Below, one piece after another: positions 36,688 to 47,486 of a stretch of 64,000 nt of DNA. The notes under the pieces are model-generated. The model made no database searches, was not told the origin of the DNA, and was given only the letters and a program-made list of their open reading frames with translations. Position numbers and translations under genes: made by a program. Position 1 is the first letter of the stretch; each line of letters begins with the position of its first letter. The DNA lies in contig NW_014575550.1 in NCBI RefSeq assembly GCF_000708205.1, positions 62,001-126,000 of the forward strand, read 5' to 3'. Origin of the DNA: Mixia osmundae IAM 14324 (taxonomy: Eukaryota; Basidiomycota; Mixiomycetes; Mixiales; Mixiaceae).

Positions 36688-38993
36688 CTAGATCCTAGCT
36701 TTGACCCACTGCTCCAGTCCGCCAGCGACAGAGACTTCCTGTACGCTCTTGCCAATCGGACTGGACCTGTACACCGTACGCTGAGGTTGCGATGCCGATT
36801 GGTTCGACAGCGTAATCTCAATCTTACCATCTGCGCTGCCAACACTGATTTGCCAGCCCGTCTGAGCGGTCAAGTGTCCGTCGGCAGTACCCGACCCTCG
36901 CTTGCCGTCTTTGCCGAAGAGCGTAGTGAGATCATCGACGAGATCGGGGCACTCCAAGCAGATGAGTGCGTTGTTGATCGCGTTTCGTTTGAAGATATCA
37001 CCGAAGGAGCCTGCGATGACGAGTGGAATGCCTGCATTGCGCAGAGCAGTAGCAGCTTGCTCGCGAGAAGAGCCTGTGCCGAAGTTGTAGCCAGACGCAA
37101 AGAGGACTCCCTTGCCATCTCGTGTCGTGTGTGCGGGGCCGGCGGGCTTAGCCGAGCCCTGTGATCGGATCGATGCAACGAGTGATGCAAAGCTGGGATC
37201 GTAGTTCTCCATGAGAACCTCTGCCTGTCGATCTGGCGTGATGTCGTCTTGATACGTATACTTGCCAGGGTAGAGCGCATCTGTGTTGAGATTGTCCTGA
37301 GGAGCGAACAGCAATGGACCAGAAAAGATTTCTGGGAACAAGGGCAAAACTGCGTCGGTCGTGCTAGACGACACAGAGGCATCTGCTGCATCTTCGCTCG
37401 AAACGGCACGAGACAGTGTGATGGTAGGAGATTGAGACTGTCTCGGTTCGATATGATCCTTAGGCGCACAGATCTTGCCAGCTATCGCACTCGCAGCAAC
37501 GACTTCTGGACTGGCGAGGTATGCTTGTGCATTCGGGCTTCCCATCCTGCCTTTGTAATTACGATTGGTCGCAGAGATGCCCACCTGGCCATCTTCGAGC
37601 AAGCCGGTGCCGAGACCGATGCAGGGACCGCAACCTGCAGGCAAGACACGAGCGCCTGCATCGACGATTGCACCCCAATCTCCCGATTCCTCTGCTTCTC
37701 GTTGAACGACGCTGCTCGCTGCAGCGACATAAAACTCGACGCCAGATGCGACCCTCTGTCCTCGTAGTACACGAGCTGCGGCTGCCAGGTCCGACGCCCG
37801 AGAATTTGTGCAAGACACTAGATACGCCTTGTGGATCTTGATATCTCTCGCTTCGAGCTCCGGCAAAGGCGTAGAGATCTTTACCGAGTTCGGCCCAGAC
37901 ACGTGAGACACGAGAGAGCTCAGGTCGAGTGTGAGTCGTTTCGCATAGTGCGCATCGGGATCAGCTCTCAAGGGATTGGTCTCGATATCTTGCAATCTTT
38001 GCGTGGACAAGCGAGGATGTGTCGTGAACTCTGAACGGAATTTATGAAAGTCGAGCTTGCGTATCCGATCATGGTACCAGTCGAGCAGAGTCGAATCGAC
38101 TGGGAAGACGCCCGCTAGTGCGCCCCATTCTGTGGTCATATTGGCTATGGCGAGTCTCTCGTCCACCGAGAGCGTAGATACACCGGCACCGACGAACTCG
38201 ATGGCGCAATTGAGTACCTCATCGCGGTTGAAATTGCCACATAGCGCGACGATAACATCTTTGCCCGTCACGCCAGGCGCAAGTCTGCCTGTCAACTCGA
38301 CCTGAACGACCGTCGGGACTTGCCACCATGTCCGCTGAGTCGCCCATATCGCTCTGCGAGCCAACGCTGATGATCAGCGAACAAGATGGCTTGAGCAGGA
38401 AAGAGCTCACGCTGCATCTGTGCGGACGATGGGCGTGCCGACACAGCCTACACCACCATACATATTGCTGTGAGAGTCTGAGGCGACGCAAAGGGTGTGA
38501 GGAAACGCGTAGCCTTCCTCTATCATGACTTGATGTCCAATTCCTCGCCCGGCAGGGTAGAAATCGATGTCTCGTTCCATGGCAAACGCTTCTATCTTTG
38601 CATACTTTTCTAGATTCTTTGCGGACTTGTTCTGTACGTCGTGGTCAAGAGTGAACACAGGCTGACGGGGATTCGAGATAGCCTTGGCGCCAATCGACTT
38701 GAACTGTGCTCGCAAGGCTATCTTCAGATTGGTTAGATCCGAAGAGAAGATGAGCGCACCTTTGATATCACCGGACCGGTGTTGTCATGCGTCATGACGT
38801 GTTGAGGTCTGAGCATGACGAAGTCGCCTGCCCTGACTTGGCGACCCTCTGGCCAATCAACGACGTGCCTTTGCACCACTTTCTCGATGTAGCTCTGTCC
38901 GGGAACCGCGACGTGACTTGCAAAACTGCGCCGGTCCAGTCGAGTGTGCCGTCTTGCATGTCGCAAGCTTGCAGATCTGACAGGGCAAAGCAT
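36688..38993 (-). CDS. LYS4: Mitochondrial homoaconitase
   Basis: Converts homocitrate to homoisocitrate via cis-homoaconitate in the fungal alpha-aminoadipate lysine pathway, with a 4Fe-4S cluster. Exons 38760-38993, 38411-38703 and 36688-38353 give 730 residues. The N-terminus ([20 protein letters not shown], then RRSFAS) is a mitochondrial presequence. Motifs are [18 protein letters not shown] (made by splicing), [32 protein letters not shown] and TDAAAIWAT (made by splicing). Cluster ligands are SCTNSR and CGPC; the substrate loop is GSSREQA. The swivel domain is at the C-terminus. It converges on copy E of the secreted family with about 280 bp between stops. Confidence 0.95.
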
Positions 38994-39152
38994 CGGAGCG
39001 CTCTCTGTGTCAATTCGGCAACTTCAGAATTTCCAGGCACACAACTTCGCGATCAGCTGATTCGCTAGCTGAAAACAAGATGCCACAACGCGCGTCAATA
39101 ACAATCTACGCACAACGAACGGTCAGAGAAACGCAGCGATAGCGAGCAGGTC
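38994..39152. promoter_or_regulatory. Shared divergent promoter LYS4 / MIF2
   Basis: A 159-bp gap between divergent starts. I looked for TGACTCA-type general amino-acid control sites expected for a lysine gene and see no perfect one. Role inferred from geometry. Confidence 0.4.
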
Positions 39153-41209
39153 ATGGTCCGCGAGAGGGCGCCCAAGCCAGCAAAGCAAGAGTGGACAGAC
39201 ACAGAGAACCATGGAAGGTAAATCACGCGTTAGCTGGACTTCGGCGTTGCGTTGATCAACGACTTTTGCAGACGAACAGGCATACCCGTGCCCAAGCATG
39301 TACCCCGGGACAGTCATGGCTTCGAAGATGTGTCTGCTTTCTTCAATGCCATGGTACCAGACGATCACGAGACTGGTCTGCCACCCGTAGTCAAGTCGGT
39401 AGAAACTGCAAGGTCAAATCGGGCTCCTTTGGCAGATGTCACTGTCGAGTCAAACAACTTGCATGTGCGAGGATCTTTCGTGCCAAAGTATGTCGACTAT
39501 ACAGCGCCGACAAAGGGAACGAGTGCAAGTGTGATGGCACCCGCGAGGGAGAAGCGAGCGCCCAGGCCAGATCTGTACGATACCCAAGGCGGCATGATCG
39601 GCCCAAAGACGGGTCGCTACTTTCCTCGCGTGTCTGTAGATTCTCAAGGGTTCGAAGATGTGGACAAGTTCTTCGACCAGTCTGGCATCCTCCCGCCATC
39701 ACAGGCACCTTTTGTGCATGTCTACCCCCAGCCTAAACCGCCGCCGCCGCCCACTGCAACGGAGAGCACACTTGGCAAACGAGATCGAGGAGATAGACCT
39801 ATCCTGTTTCCCGAGGGCCAACATGAGCTATATGGACAGGTCGGCAGGAGGACAGGCAAGGTTATGCGGCGCGTTTCTGTCGATTCGAACGGATTTGAGG
39901 ATGTTTCAAAGTTCTTTGAGGCTAATGTGACGACGGCTTCTACCAAATTTGTCGATTTCAAGACGGGCAAGCTCATCACTGCCGGAGAACGCGATGCCAA
40001 GCGAAGACCACAACAATCAGCTGCCTTTGTTGCGGCTGATGTATCGACATTACTTGATGACTCGGTCGAACAGCTCTTTGACGACGATGGGCCGAGTGAA
40101 TCTGGTTCCAGGCGCGGGTCCCTCCTTGACGACAGACCGAGTATAGACCAGTATGCCATAGACGATAACGAATACGGTCAGGGAGGCTACAGCGACGCGC
40201 AACAACGGTCCACAAGTCCTAGCTCGTCCGACGATGACGTGACCATCTCTCGCAAGATCAGCAGGAGTCAATCACCAGCTGAGCGACGTCACTATTCTTC
40301 CTCTGCTTCGCCATCTCCCTCGCCTCCTCGCAAGCAGTTTGTACTACCTTCCAAACGGAGAGCAATCCTTCCGGCGCCTGATCTGTCGATCGTACAAGAA
40401 GAATCAGAACCTGAGCAAGGCGACGAGACGTTCATTGCGACGCTTCGGAAAGAACGAGCGAGCAGTGCACCCCTCCAGACAACAACCCGCTCGGGCAGAA
40501 ACTCTGTACGACCTGGCAAGTGGTGGGCGGGCGATAGATCCGAATACAAACGGGGCGACTCTCAAGGTCTCGTCCTGTCCAATGTCGTGCGAAAGCCAGA
40601 CGATGAGCCTGCGAGACCCAAACGTAGAGCCCTCACTGCCGCGCCTTCACAGCGATCTGTGGAATCAGAACCAACGCCGACGGGTATTGGACGGTTCGAC
40701 GGCTGGGACGACGACACATCGAGCACAGTCGAGGTGCTCGATCGCTCTGGTAATGTGGTGACGGAAAGTAGGTATCTCTGCATTGCTCTGCGGCTCATAG
40801 CTGATACGCTGTGTAGCACTTGTCTGCACCAGCAGTATGCGAGATCTTCGGCCGATCAGGGATGGCAAGATACGGATCGAGCCACTCTTTGACTTTGCGA
40901 GCACAAGCGGGGCTCTTGTCTTGACGATCCCGCCCACCGCGTCCAGGAAGAATCGCATGACAGTCGATAACAGGTACTTCTTCTATGTCACCGTCGGATG
41001 CCTGCGCGTCACAATCCACAACAAGAGCATGACCGTCTCTGAAGCAGGATTGTTCGTCGTGCCTCCCAGTAAGCTCGCCTTGCTTGCCTCTCGCGCTCGT
41101 TCGGCTGACAAGATCAACAGACAATGTCTACAGTATCGAGAACACCTGCGACGTTGAAGCGAAGCTGATGTGCGTGCAAGTTCGCGAAGACGCAGAGCCT
41201 GTTGTATGA
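39153..41209 (+). CDS. MIF2: Centromere protein CENP-C / Mif2 with triplicated N-terminal motif
   Basis: Inner-kinetochore protein that binds CENP-A nucleosomes and recruits Mis12. Exons 39153-39217, 39272-40767, 40817-41068 and 41121-41209 give 633 residues. ATG 39153 was chosen because only it splices into GRRTG in frame. N-terminal motif copies occur near residues 21-48, 132-159 and 213-240 (GRRTG...GFEDVSAFF; PKTG...GFEDVDKFF; GRRTG...GFEDVSKFF). The CENP-C motif is RNSVRPGKWW near residue 430. The C-terminal cupin dimerisation fold starts near residue 540 (FFYVTVGCLRVTI, NNVYSIEN). The middle is acidic and Ser-rich. The gene is followed 61 bp later by GCD1 on the same strand. Confidence 0.92.
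39210..39930 (+). repeat. Three coding copies of the Mif2 N-terminal motif
   Basis: Three copies of about 27 codons begin near 39211 (split by intron 1), 39600 and 39841. Consensus in words: basic pair, T-G, about eight variable residues, D-S-x-G-F-E-D-V, two residues, F-F. Spacers are about 110 and 80 codons. Confidence 0.8.
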
Positions 41210-41270
41210 TTCATGTCACGGCAGTCTTCCAATCTTTTGAACGCGTTCGATTTGTCACCAGCGAGCCAAA

Positions 41271-43079
41271 ATGTTCGAAGAGCCTACTGCTGGGCCGAGC
41301 AGGCTGCCCATCGAGTTCCAGATCGTCATACTATCCGGGCCTGGAAACGATCTCTATCCGCTCGTCGATCCCGACAACGCCCATTCGCTACCAAAGTGCT
41401 TGCTACCTGTCGCCAACCGACCATTGCTCGAAGGTCCTCTTGAGCTGGCCGAAGAGGCAGGCTTCTACGGCAAGCCAGTCATGTCATTTTGTGACCGTAC
41501 GCTCACAGCCTGCAGATAGATGTGATTGTTCTGGCACCCCAAGCTCAACAAGCGCAACTAAGCTCTTACTTGCGCTCGAGGCGGAGTCATGCAGACACGA
41601 GCTCGACGAAGCTCAGAATAGACTTGCATTGCTTCCCTGATGGATCGAATGATGAAGAGCAACATGAGGAGCTAGAGACGGCAGGTGTGCTCGCATGGGC
41701 GACTCGACAGCACCTCATAAAGGCGCGCATGCTCATAATCTGTTGATACTACGAGCTTAAGTCGTCCAGCAGACGGACTTTCTTGTGCTTCCTTGCGATC
41801 TCAGACTTGCTCCTGACAGCGGGCTAGCACCTTCGCTGGGCTCGCTAGTCGACCGACATCGCGTGGACGACAATTATATCACGACTTTGTACTACGAACG
41901 TAGAGCGGGCGGCGAAGAGAGGCTCAAGGATGGTCAGTCAAGCGATATACAACAGACCTCGTCGCTGAAGCATCGAAGCAGGATTACCGCCCGTTTTAGT
42001 CACTCTGGACCCCGCAACATCTACCTTGCTCGACCAGAAGGAGCTGGCCGACTTTGACGAAGAGATTGTCATCCGCGCGTCGTTGCTGAAAAGGTCTGCA
42101 AGGCGTCCCGTCATCACTATCAGTCCTGACTCGAGCTTTCCGGTTCAGGTTCCCATCGCCGCTCTATCTGACTACCCTCGCCACGACGCATATCTACATC
42201 TGCTCGAAGCGCGTTCTTGAGATCCTGCCCGACTTCCCGGCCAGGTCTAGCTTTCGCGACGATGTCGTGCCTTGGATCTGCAAAGCGCAATGGCAGCCGA
42301 AACTGGCAGGCAAAGCAGGCATTGGTGAGCTGTTTGGCGCTTGCTCAGAGACTGACTGACGTCCGGCAAAAGGCAATGCGCTCACGACACCGAAGGATCT
42401 GACAAATGGAGGGCTCGCTCGCTCGTCTACCCTCCCACCGCCTGGTCACATTCCGTTGCGAACAGAGGCCGCGCCCGAGAAGCCTCGTCAGCCTATACGG
42501 CCACCTGTGTCACGGCTTCATTCAGTCTATGCCGCTCAACGCCACACTTCAGCTTTACACCGTCAGCCAATGGAACAAGATACGCCCGACATCACTCGTG
42601 CGCCTTCGCTCGAGTCCACGCCAGCAATGACGAAGCAGAACAAGGTAGCCATCTACGTATGGCGTAAATCGCATGGGTTCTGCATCCGAGGCAATACTGT
42701 AAAGAGCTACATCGAGCTCAATCGGTATGCGCTCAGGTCGCCCTCGACGCATGCAGCAGGTCATCAAGGCGCTTCGAGTACTGTCTCGGCAGACTCGCTC
42801 GTTGCGCAGAACACGACGATGGGCGAAAAGTCAATGGTCAGACGGAGCATTGTCGGAAAGCTATGCACGCTCTCGTCTGGCTGCAAAGTCCTCAATTCTG
42901 TCTTGATGGATTCAGTCGTAGTAGGAGAGAACGTCAAATTGGAGAATTGCGTGGTGGGCAAAGGTGCAAGGATTGGCGATCGCAGCGTGCTGAAAGATTG
43001 TCAAGTGGGCGCCATGCACGAGATAGCGCCCGAGACAGAAGCGACGGGGGACCAAATGGTCGCTGAGACAGAAGTCTAG
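41271..43079 (+). CDS. GCD1: Translation initiation factor eIF2B gamma subunit
   Basis: Regulatory subunit of the eIF2 guanine-nucleotide exchange factor. The six-exon model is 41271-41469, 41520-41722, 41770-41932, 41982-42093, 42149-42324 and 42373-43079 (about 519 residues). The nucleotidyltransferase-like half has FQIVILSGPGNDLYPL, LPKCLLPVANRPLLEGPLEL, GFYDVIVLAP, DFLVLPCDL and SLLKRFPSPLYLTTLATTHI; several appear only after splicing. The C-terminal left-handed beta-helix has the hexapeptide ladder TMGEKSMVRRSIVG to IGDRSVLKDCQVG. Gamma rather than epsilon is indicated by KSHGFCIRGNTVKSYIELNR and the absence of a HEAT-like C-terminal domain. The first two introns need GC donors. Stops of GCD1 and RRP15 are only 13 bp apart. 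Confidence 0.88.
41470..41519 (+). other. GC-AG intron 1 of GCD1
   Basis: A 50-bp intron with donor GCAAGC and acceptor GATAG. It joins AEEAGFY to DVIVLAP as in eIF2B gamma. An alternative 38-bp GT intron would insert GKP and is shorter than any other intron here. Confidence 0.65.
41723..41769 (+). other. GC-AG intron 2 of GCD1
   Basis: Donor GCGCGC after AAG. The acceptor is CCAG at 41769, or CAG three bases later. No GT donor restores RQHLIK to TDFLVLPCDL in frame with a usable intron length. Confidence 0.6.
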
Positions 43080-43092
43080 TATGCATTGCATT

Positions 43093-44019
43093 TCAGACTT
43101 TGATGTTTGCTCCACCTGACTTGATGAGCTGAAGGAAAGTATCTTTCGACAGATTTGCAAGAGCATCTTCTCTACCCCTACTGCCGAGCAGGTTCGCTCT
43201 ACGGTGATCTGTGTCGATCGCAGGCGTGGCTGTTGCAGCTGTGGCTGCGATGCGCGGTGTGGCTGCAGGCGCGCCCAGGCCAGGTTTCGGCTTATGAGCT
43301 TGATCGACTCCCTGAGCTGCTCTGACAGCATTGAACAACCTGACGACACCCTTTTGAGCTAATCGTCGCAGAGCTTTCTCTTGTTCGGCAGAAGAGACGC
43401 CTAGCTCTTCCTGCTCGAGATCGCCTTCAGTTTTCTTTGTCCATTGGGAGAACGGTCTCTGCGGCCTGGGACGCCAATCTGCTATCAGATCCGAAACATG
43501 TCCTCGTTCTGCGACTTGGTGTCGAGTCTGCTGTACTTGCTTGAGCGCTTTGCGAGCTTGGTTTGTCTCGGCTTGGGATTCGTGGATTGGCTTGAGGGAA
43601 GTGAAGACTCTGTTGGATTTGGTGGATGACAAGGGGGCAGCAGACAGCAGAGCTTGCAGTGAGGCCCCAAACTCTTCTGGATCGAGCACCTTGCGCTTCT
43701 CTGTACGTGGCAAGCCTGAGCATTGTAGCCATCAAGTCACCGACAGGGAAAACGTACTTTTCTTGCTGCTGCCTGACTGCGTCTGGGCCCGTCGCTTGGC
43801 GAGTGCTTTGCCGATCTCTTCCTCATCGTCCACATCGCTCGCAGGTGCAGCGCCATGCTCCCCGTCCTCAGACAAGTCGTCGCTGTCGCCCTCGCTCAAA
43901 TTTGACATTGCATCCTCTTGAGGGACAACTTCGATTGCTTTGCCCTTGCCTTTGTGTAGCTTCGGCTGAGTCGGCCTTTGGACAACTTGCGATAGTGTCA
44001 CTGATCCTTTCTTTGCCAT
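43093..44019 (-). CDS. RRP15: Ribosomal RNA-processing protein Rrp15
   Basis: Nucleolar factor of pre-60S assembly, needed for 27S pre-rRNA processing. Exons 43758-44019 and 43093-43700 give 289 residues. It has an N-terminal acidic stretch (SEGDSDDLSEDGE). The conserved part is KRKVLDPEEFGASLQALL, then a long charged helix (ETNQARKALKQVQQTRHQV) and LRRLAQKGVVRLFNAVRAAQ, typical of Rrp15. The 57-bp intron lies in a lysine run (SSKKKKRK). ATG 44019 is preferred over a longer frame starting at 44154 because the latter would overlap the GGT coding sequence. Confidence 0.85.
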
Positions 44020-44094
44020 GGCTCGATCAGCAAGAGACTCGTTGGCCGCTTCACTTTCCTCGTCAGGTCGCGCTTTCAAGGCGTCGTCGGCTCG

Positions 44095-45899
44095 ATGACG
44101 TCGTCCATCCACTGGGACAGACTCCTCCCTAGCTCGAATCCAGAGTACGAGCACTATCGGTTCGCAAGCAGACGCTCAGTCGTCTTTGGCTCGCGAGGTA
44201 TCGTTGCCTGTACCCAACCTGCAGCAACTCAAGCCGGTCTCGACATCCTCTCAAAGGGAGGCAATGCAGTCGATGCTGCCATTGCTTGCGCAGCCGCGCT
44301 CAATGTGACAGAACCATGCAATAATGGCATTGGCGGGGACGTCTTTGCGTTGTACTGGGATCCTCAAAAGCGCAAAGTGCTCGCGCTCAATGGCTCGGGA
44401 CGTTCGCCCGCTGCACTCTCACTTACCAAAGCCCGTGAGCTGGGTATAAAGCAGCGAGAGATACCTCTGGGCAATATCAATGCGTCAGTCTCGCGTATCG
44501 GCATTGCTACCCGAGCACATGGTCTGATTAGCGAGAAGACAGCGTGACGGTGCCGGGCGCTGCCGCTGCTTGGACGGATGCCCATCGCGAATGGGGAAGC
44601 GGCAAGGTCAGTATGAGTGACATACTCTCGCCGGCCATCCAGCTAGCAGAGAACGGATTCCCCGTTGCCGAGCTCACTTCTGCAATGTGGCAAAAATCAC
44701 AAAAGCTATTGCTTAAGGCGAGCGCCAACGGTGGCGAGCTGCTCATGCCAGACAAGACCGCGCCTCGGCCCGGACAGGTCTTTCGGAACCCTACGCTTGC
44801 ACGTACATTTCGCACGTTGGCAGAAGAAGGACGGGATGGGTTCTACAAGGGCAGGATCGCCCAAGGCATTGTTGATGTGATCTCAGCCAATGGCGGCGTG
44901 ATGACACTCGACGATCTAGCGAGACACGAGTCTACCTTTATCGAGCCTATTGGCTATACTTATGGGGAGAAGTACCGACTACACGAGTGCCCACCGAACG
45001 GACAAGGGCTCACCGCCCTCATTGCGCTCGGTATTCTGGATGCAATGCACGAAGCTGGCAAGATCGACCTCAGCTCGGTCGAACACAACTCTACAGAGTA
45101 TTTACACGCCATTCTCGAAGCTATGCGGTATGCCTTTGCAGACACGAGGGCTTATCTGGGCGACCCAGAACATTCTCGCATACCTGTGCAGGAGTTGCTC
45201 GATCCAGCGTACTTGCGCTCGAGAGCAGCCATGTTTGATCCACGCAGAGCGAAAGCAGATGTCAAGAAGGGCTCGCCGCCCAATGCAAGTCACACTGTCT
45301 ACCTATCAGTATCAGACTCGTTTGGCGGCGCATGCTCTTTCATCCAATCGAATTATGCCGGGTTCGGTCAAGGCGCCGTACCTGCAGGCTGTGGATTCAG
45401 TCTGCAGAACCGTGGCTCTGGCTTTGTGCTCGACGAGTCCCATCCCAACTGTCTTGCAGGCAATAAGAGGCCGTATCATACCATCATGCCCTCGATGCTC
45501 ACTGTGGATGACGAGCTCATGCTATCCTTTGGCGTCATGGGCGGTTTTGCGCAACCGCAATGCACAGTACAAGTCATGCTCAACATGCTCCATCACGGTC
45601 TGCATCCCCAATCTGCTCTAGACGCTCCCAGGGCGGTCATCTCGCCTTCCATGCCAGACGCAACGGACAACCAGGAAGATTCGGGTAACTTCAATGGTCA
45701 GATCTTCCTCGAAGACGGTATTTCGGCAGACACCGTCAAAGGGCTCAGGAAGAAAGGTCACGATGTCCAGGTTGTCTCGGGGGCCAATCGAGGCATGTTC
45801 GGAAGAGGACAGATCGTGCAGAAGCTACCCGGGAAGGAGCTCATATGGGCTGCCGGCTCTGACCCTCGCGGTGATGGCCATGCTGCGCCTGCTCTGTAG
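44095..45899 (+). CDS. Gamma-glutamyltransferase-family Ntn hydrolase without signal peptide
   Basis: Self-cleaving GGT-fold enzyme. Exons 44095-44483 and 44543-45899 give 581 residues. Motifs are GGNAVDAAIACAAALNVTEP, GIGGDVFALYWD, NGSGRSP and VTVPGAAAAW (made by splicing). The nucleophile region is SHTVYLSVSD, with the cleavage Thr near residue 381 by family analogy. Later come CSFIQSNYAGFGQG and FGVMGGFAQPQ. There is no signal peptide or membrane anchor, unlike secreted or vacuolar GGTs. The short, soluble layout and NGSGRSP resemble the YwrD-type subfamily, so the substrate may not be glutathione. The start lies 75 bp from the divergent RRP15 start. Confidence 0.88.
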
Positions 45900-46039
45900 C
45901 TTGCATGCATCTGCTGGAATGCAGTCTCGACGCGCGTGGCTAGCTGAAGTGCTGGCTGGCTCCCGCGTTCGCGCACAGTAATCGTCGTAAGTGGGAAATG
46001 TGGCTCGAAGCTCGTGCGAGCAATCATTGAGAGCTTGCA

Positions 46040-47420
46040 ATGGCAGGCTTCAGTGCGAATCGGTTCAGCCTATTAGGCGGTGAGTGCAGTGATCTATCTG
46101 TGCCCTTTGGCAGCTCCCCAGCGCAGGAGGACGCAAGCTGACGTTGTGCTCTGATTTTCCTCTGTCGCTCTTCCGCCCTCTTGTCGACGAACCGCTTGCT
46201 CTTGCTGGACAGACACCGATGGAGACGATGTTCCCACACCGTCGCAGTCATCGGTACCTGCAGCCACGTCAGCACCGGAGACGAAGCACAAGGCAGGCAA
46301 GACGGCAGGCACCACTGGCACTTCTGCCGTAGGAGGAGCCGCAAAATCTGCTGCTGAACCCCGCCGTATTCCTGGCATCGGCGCAAAGACACCCAACGCT
46401 CAATCTGGCAAGGGTCCACGGAGGACGGCTGCAGAGGAATCTGGCAATGCTGCCGGAGACTCTCTCGATGCAAAAGACGAGCGTGGTGGGTTTCGTTCTG
46501 CATTCGGTCGTCATACCGGCTCATGCGATCCAACACATCGCAGCTGCATCTCGAGCAAAGAGCGAACGCGGTGGTCGTGGTCGCGGCGGACGAGGCCGAG
46601 GTGGTCGTGGCAAGCCCTTTGACCGTCACTCCAACACTGGCATAACGTGAGTCTATCGTGCCCGTGCGATGGACTTCATGCTGATGCTCGCTGCTACAGA
46701 GATAGCGCTAAGCAAGAGCACCAGGGTTGGGGAGGCGATGACGGCAAACGTGAGCTCGAGGCAGAGAACGCCGGCGCGCTCGATGCAGTCAATGCGGCAG
46801 ACGGCGCGAATGCCCAGCCCAATGCCGAGGATCACTCTCAGCGAGAGACGCTCATCGATCAGTCCAACGTTGCTGATCCCAAGGGCCCCGTCAGCGCGGA
46901 TGCTGCGCCCAAGGTAGAAGAGGAAGTGGACAACTCGAAGACGTACGACGAATACCTCGCCGAAAAGGCCGGCAAGACGCTCGGATTCGAACTGCCAAAG
47001 GCTAGACAGGCAAACGAAGGATCAGATGACTCTCAATGGAAAGACGCAAAGGTTGCCGAACGCAAGGCATTGATTGATGACCATGAATACTTTGGCGCAA
47101 AGGTCCGTTGCTTGGCGTTTCAGTTGGCCTTCGGCTGATACACTTGGTCCCATCGACAGGAGCAGAAAGCGAGACAGCGCAAGCAAAAAGAAGGCAAGAC
47201 CTTCCTCGACGTCGATCTCAGACACGCTCCCGTCGATTCTGGCAATCGTGGTGGAGATCGTGGCCGTGGTGCTCGTGGCGGCCGTGGGAGAGGTGCCCGT
47301 GGCGCGCCAAGAGGACGTGGAGCAGAGAATGGTACCTCGTCTCGTGGAGGACGTGGCGGTGCTCGTTCAGTCAACACCGAAGACGCTACAGCTTTCCCCT
47401 CTCTGGGAGCGAGCTCATAG
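46040..47420 (+). CDS. STM1: Stm1/SERBP1 (HABP4_PAI-RBP1)-family ribosome-associated RNA-binding protein
   Basis: Family members clamp inactive 80S ribosomes and bind RNA. Exons 46040-46079, 46213-46506, 46556-46646, 46700-47102 and 47160-47420 give 362 residues. N-terminus ANRFSLLGDTDGD is typical of the family. Next come a Gly/Arg block, then FDRHSNTGITDSAKQEHQGW, the family hallmark built across an intron. Then TYDEYLAEKAG, KTFLDVDLRHAP and a C-terminal RGG stretch ending in AFPSLGASS. Intron 1 (133 bp) is the longest in the window. The 46507-46555 intron is the least certain, but total length stays a multiple of three. Confidence 0.85.
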
Positions 47421-47486
47421 CGCATATCCGCTGCAATAGCACCAGCGCCTGCTAGCCAAGACTAGCTCATCTGTACATGCATGCTT

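Noticed and set aside
39211-39217. MIF2 start at ATG 39211
   Set aside because: It cannot splice in frame to the RRTG motif; ATG 39153 does, matching the other two copies.
43093-44154. Longer RRP15 start at 44154
   Set aside because: It would overlap the GGT coding start on the other strand; ATG 44019 keeps the conserved part.
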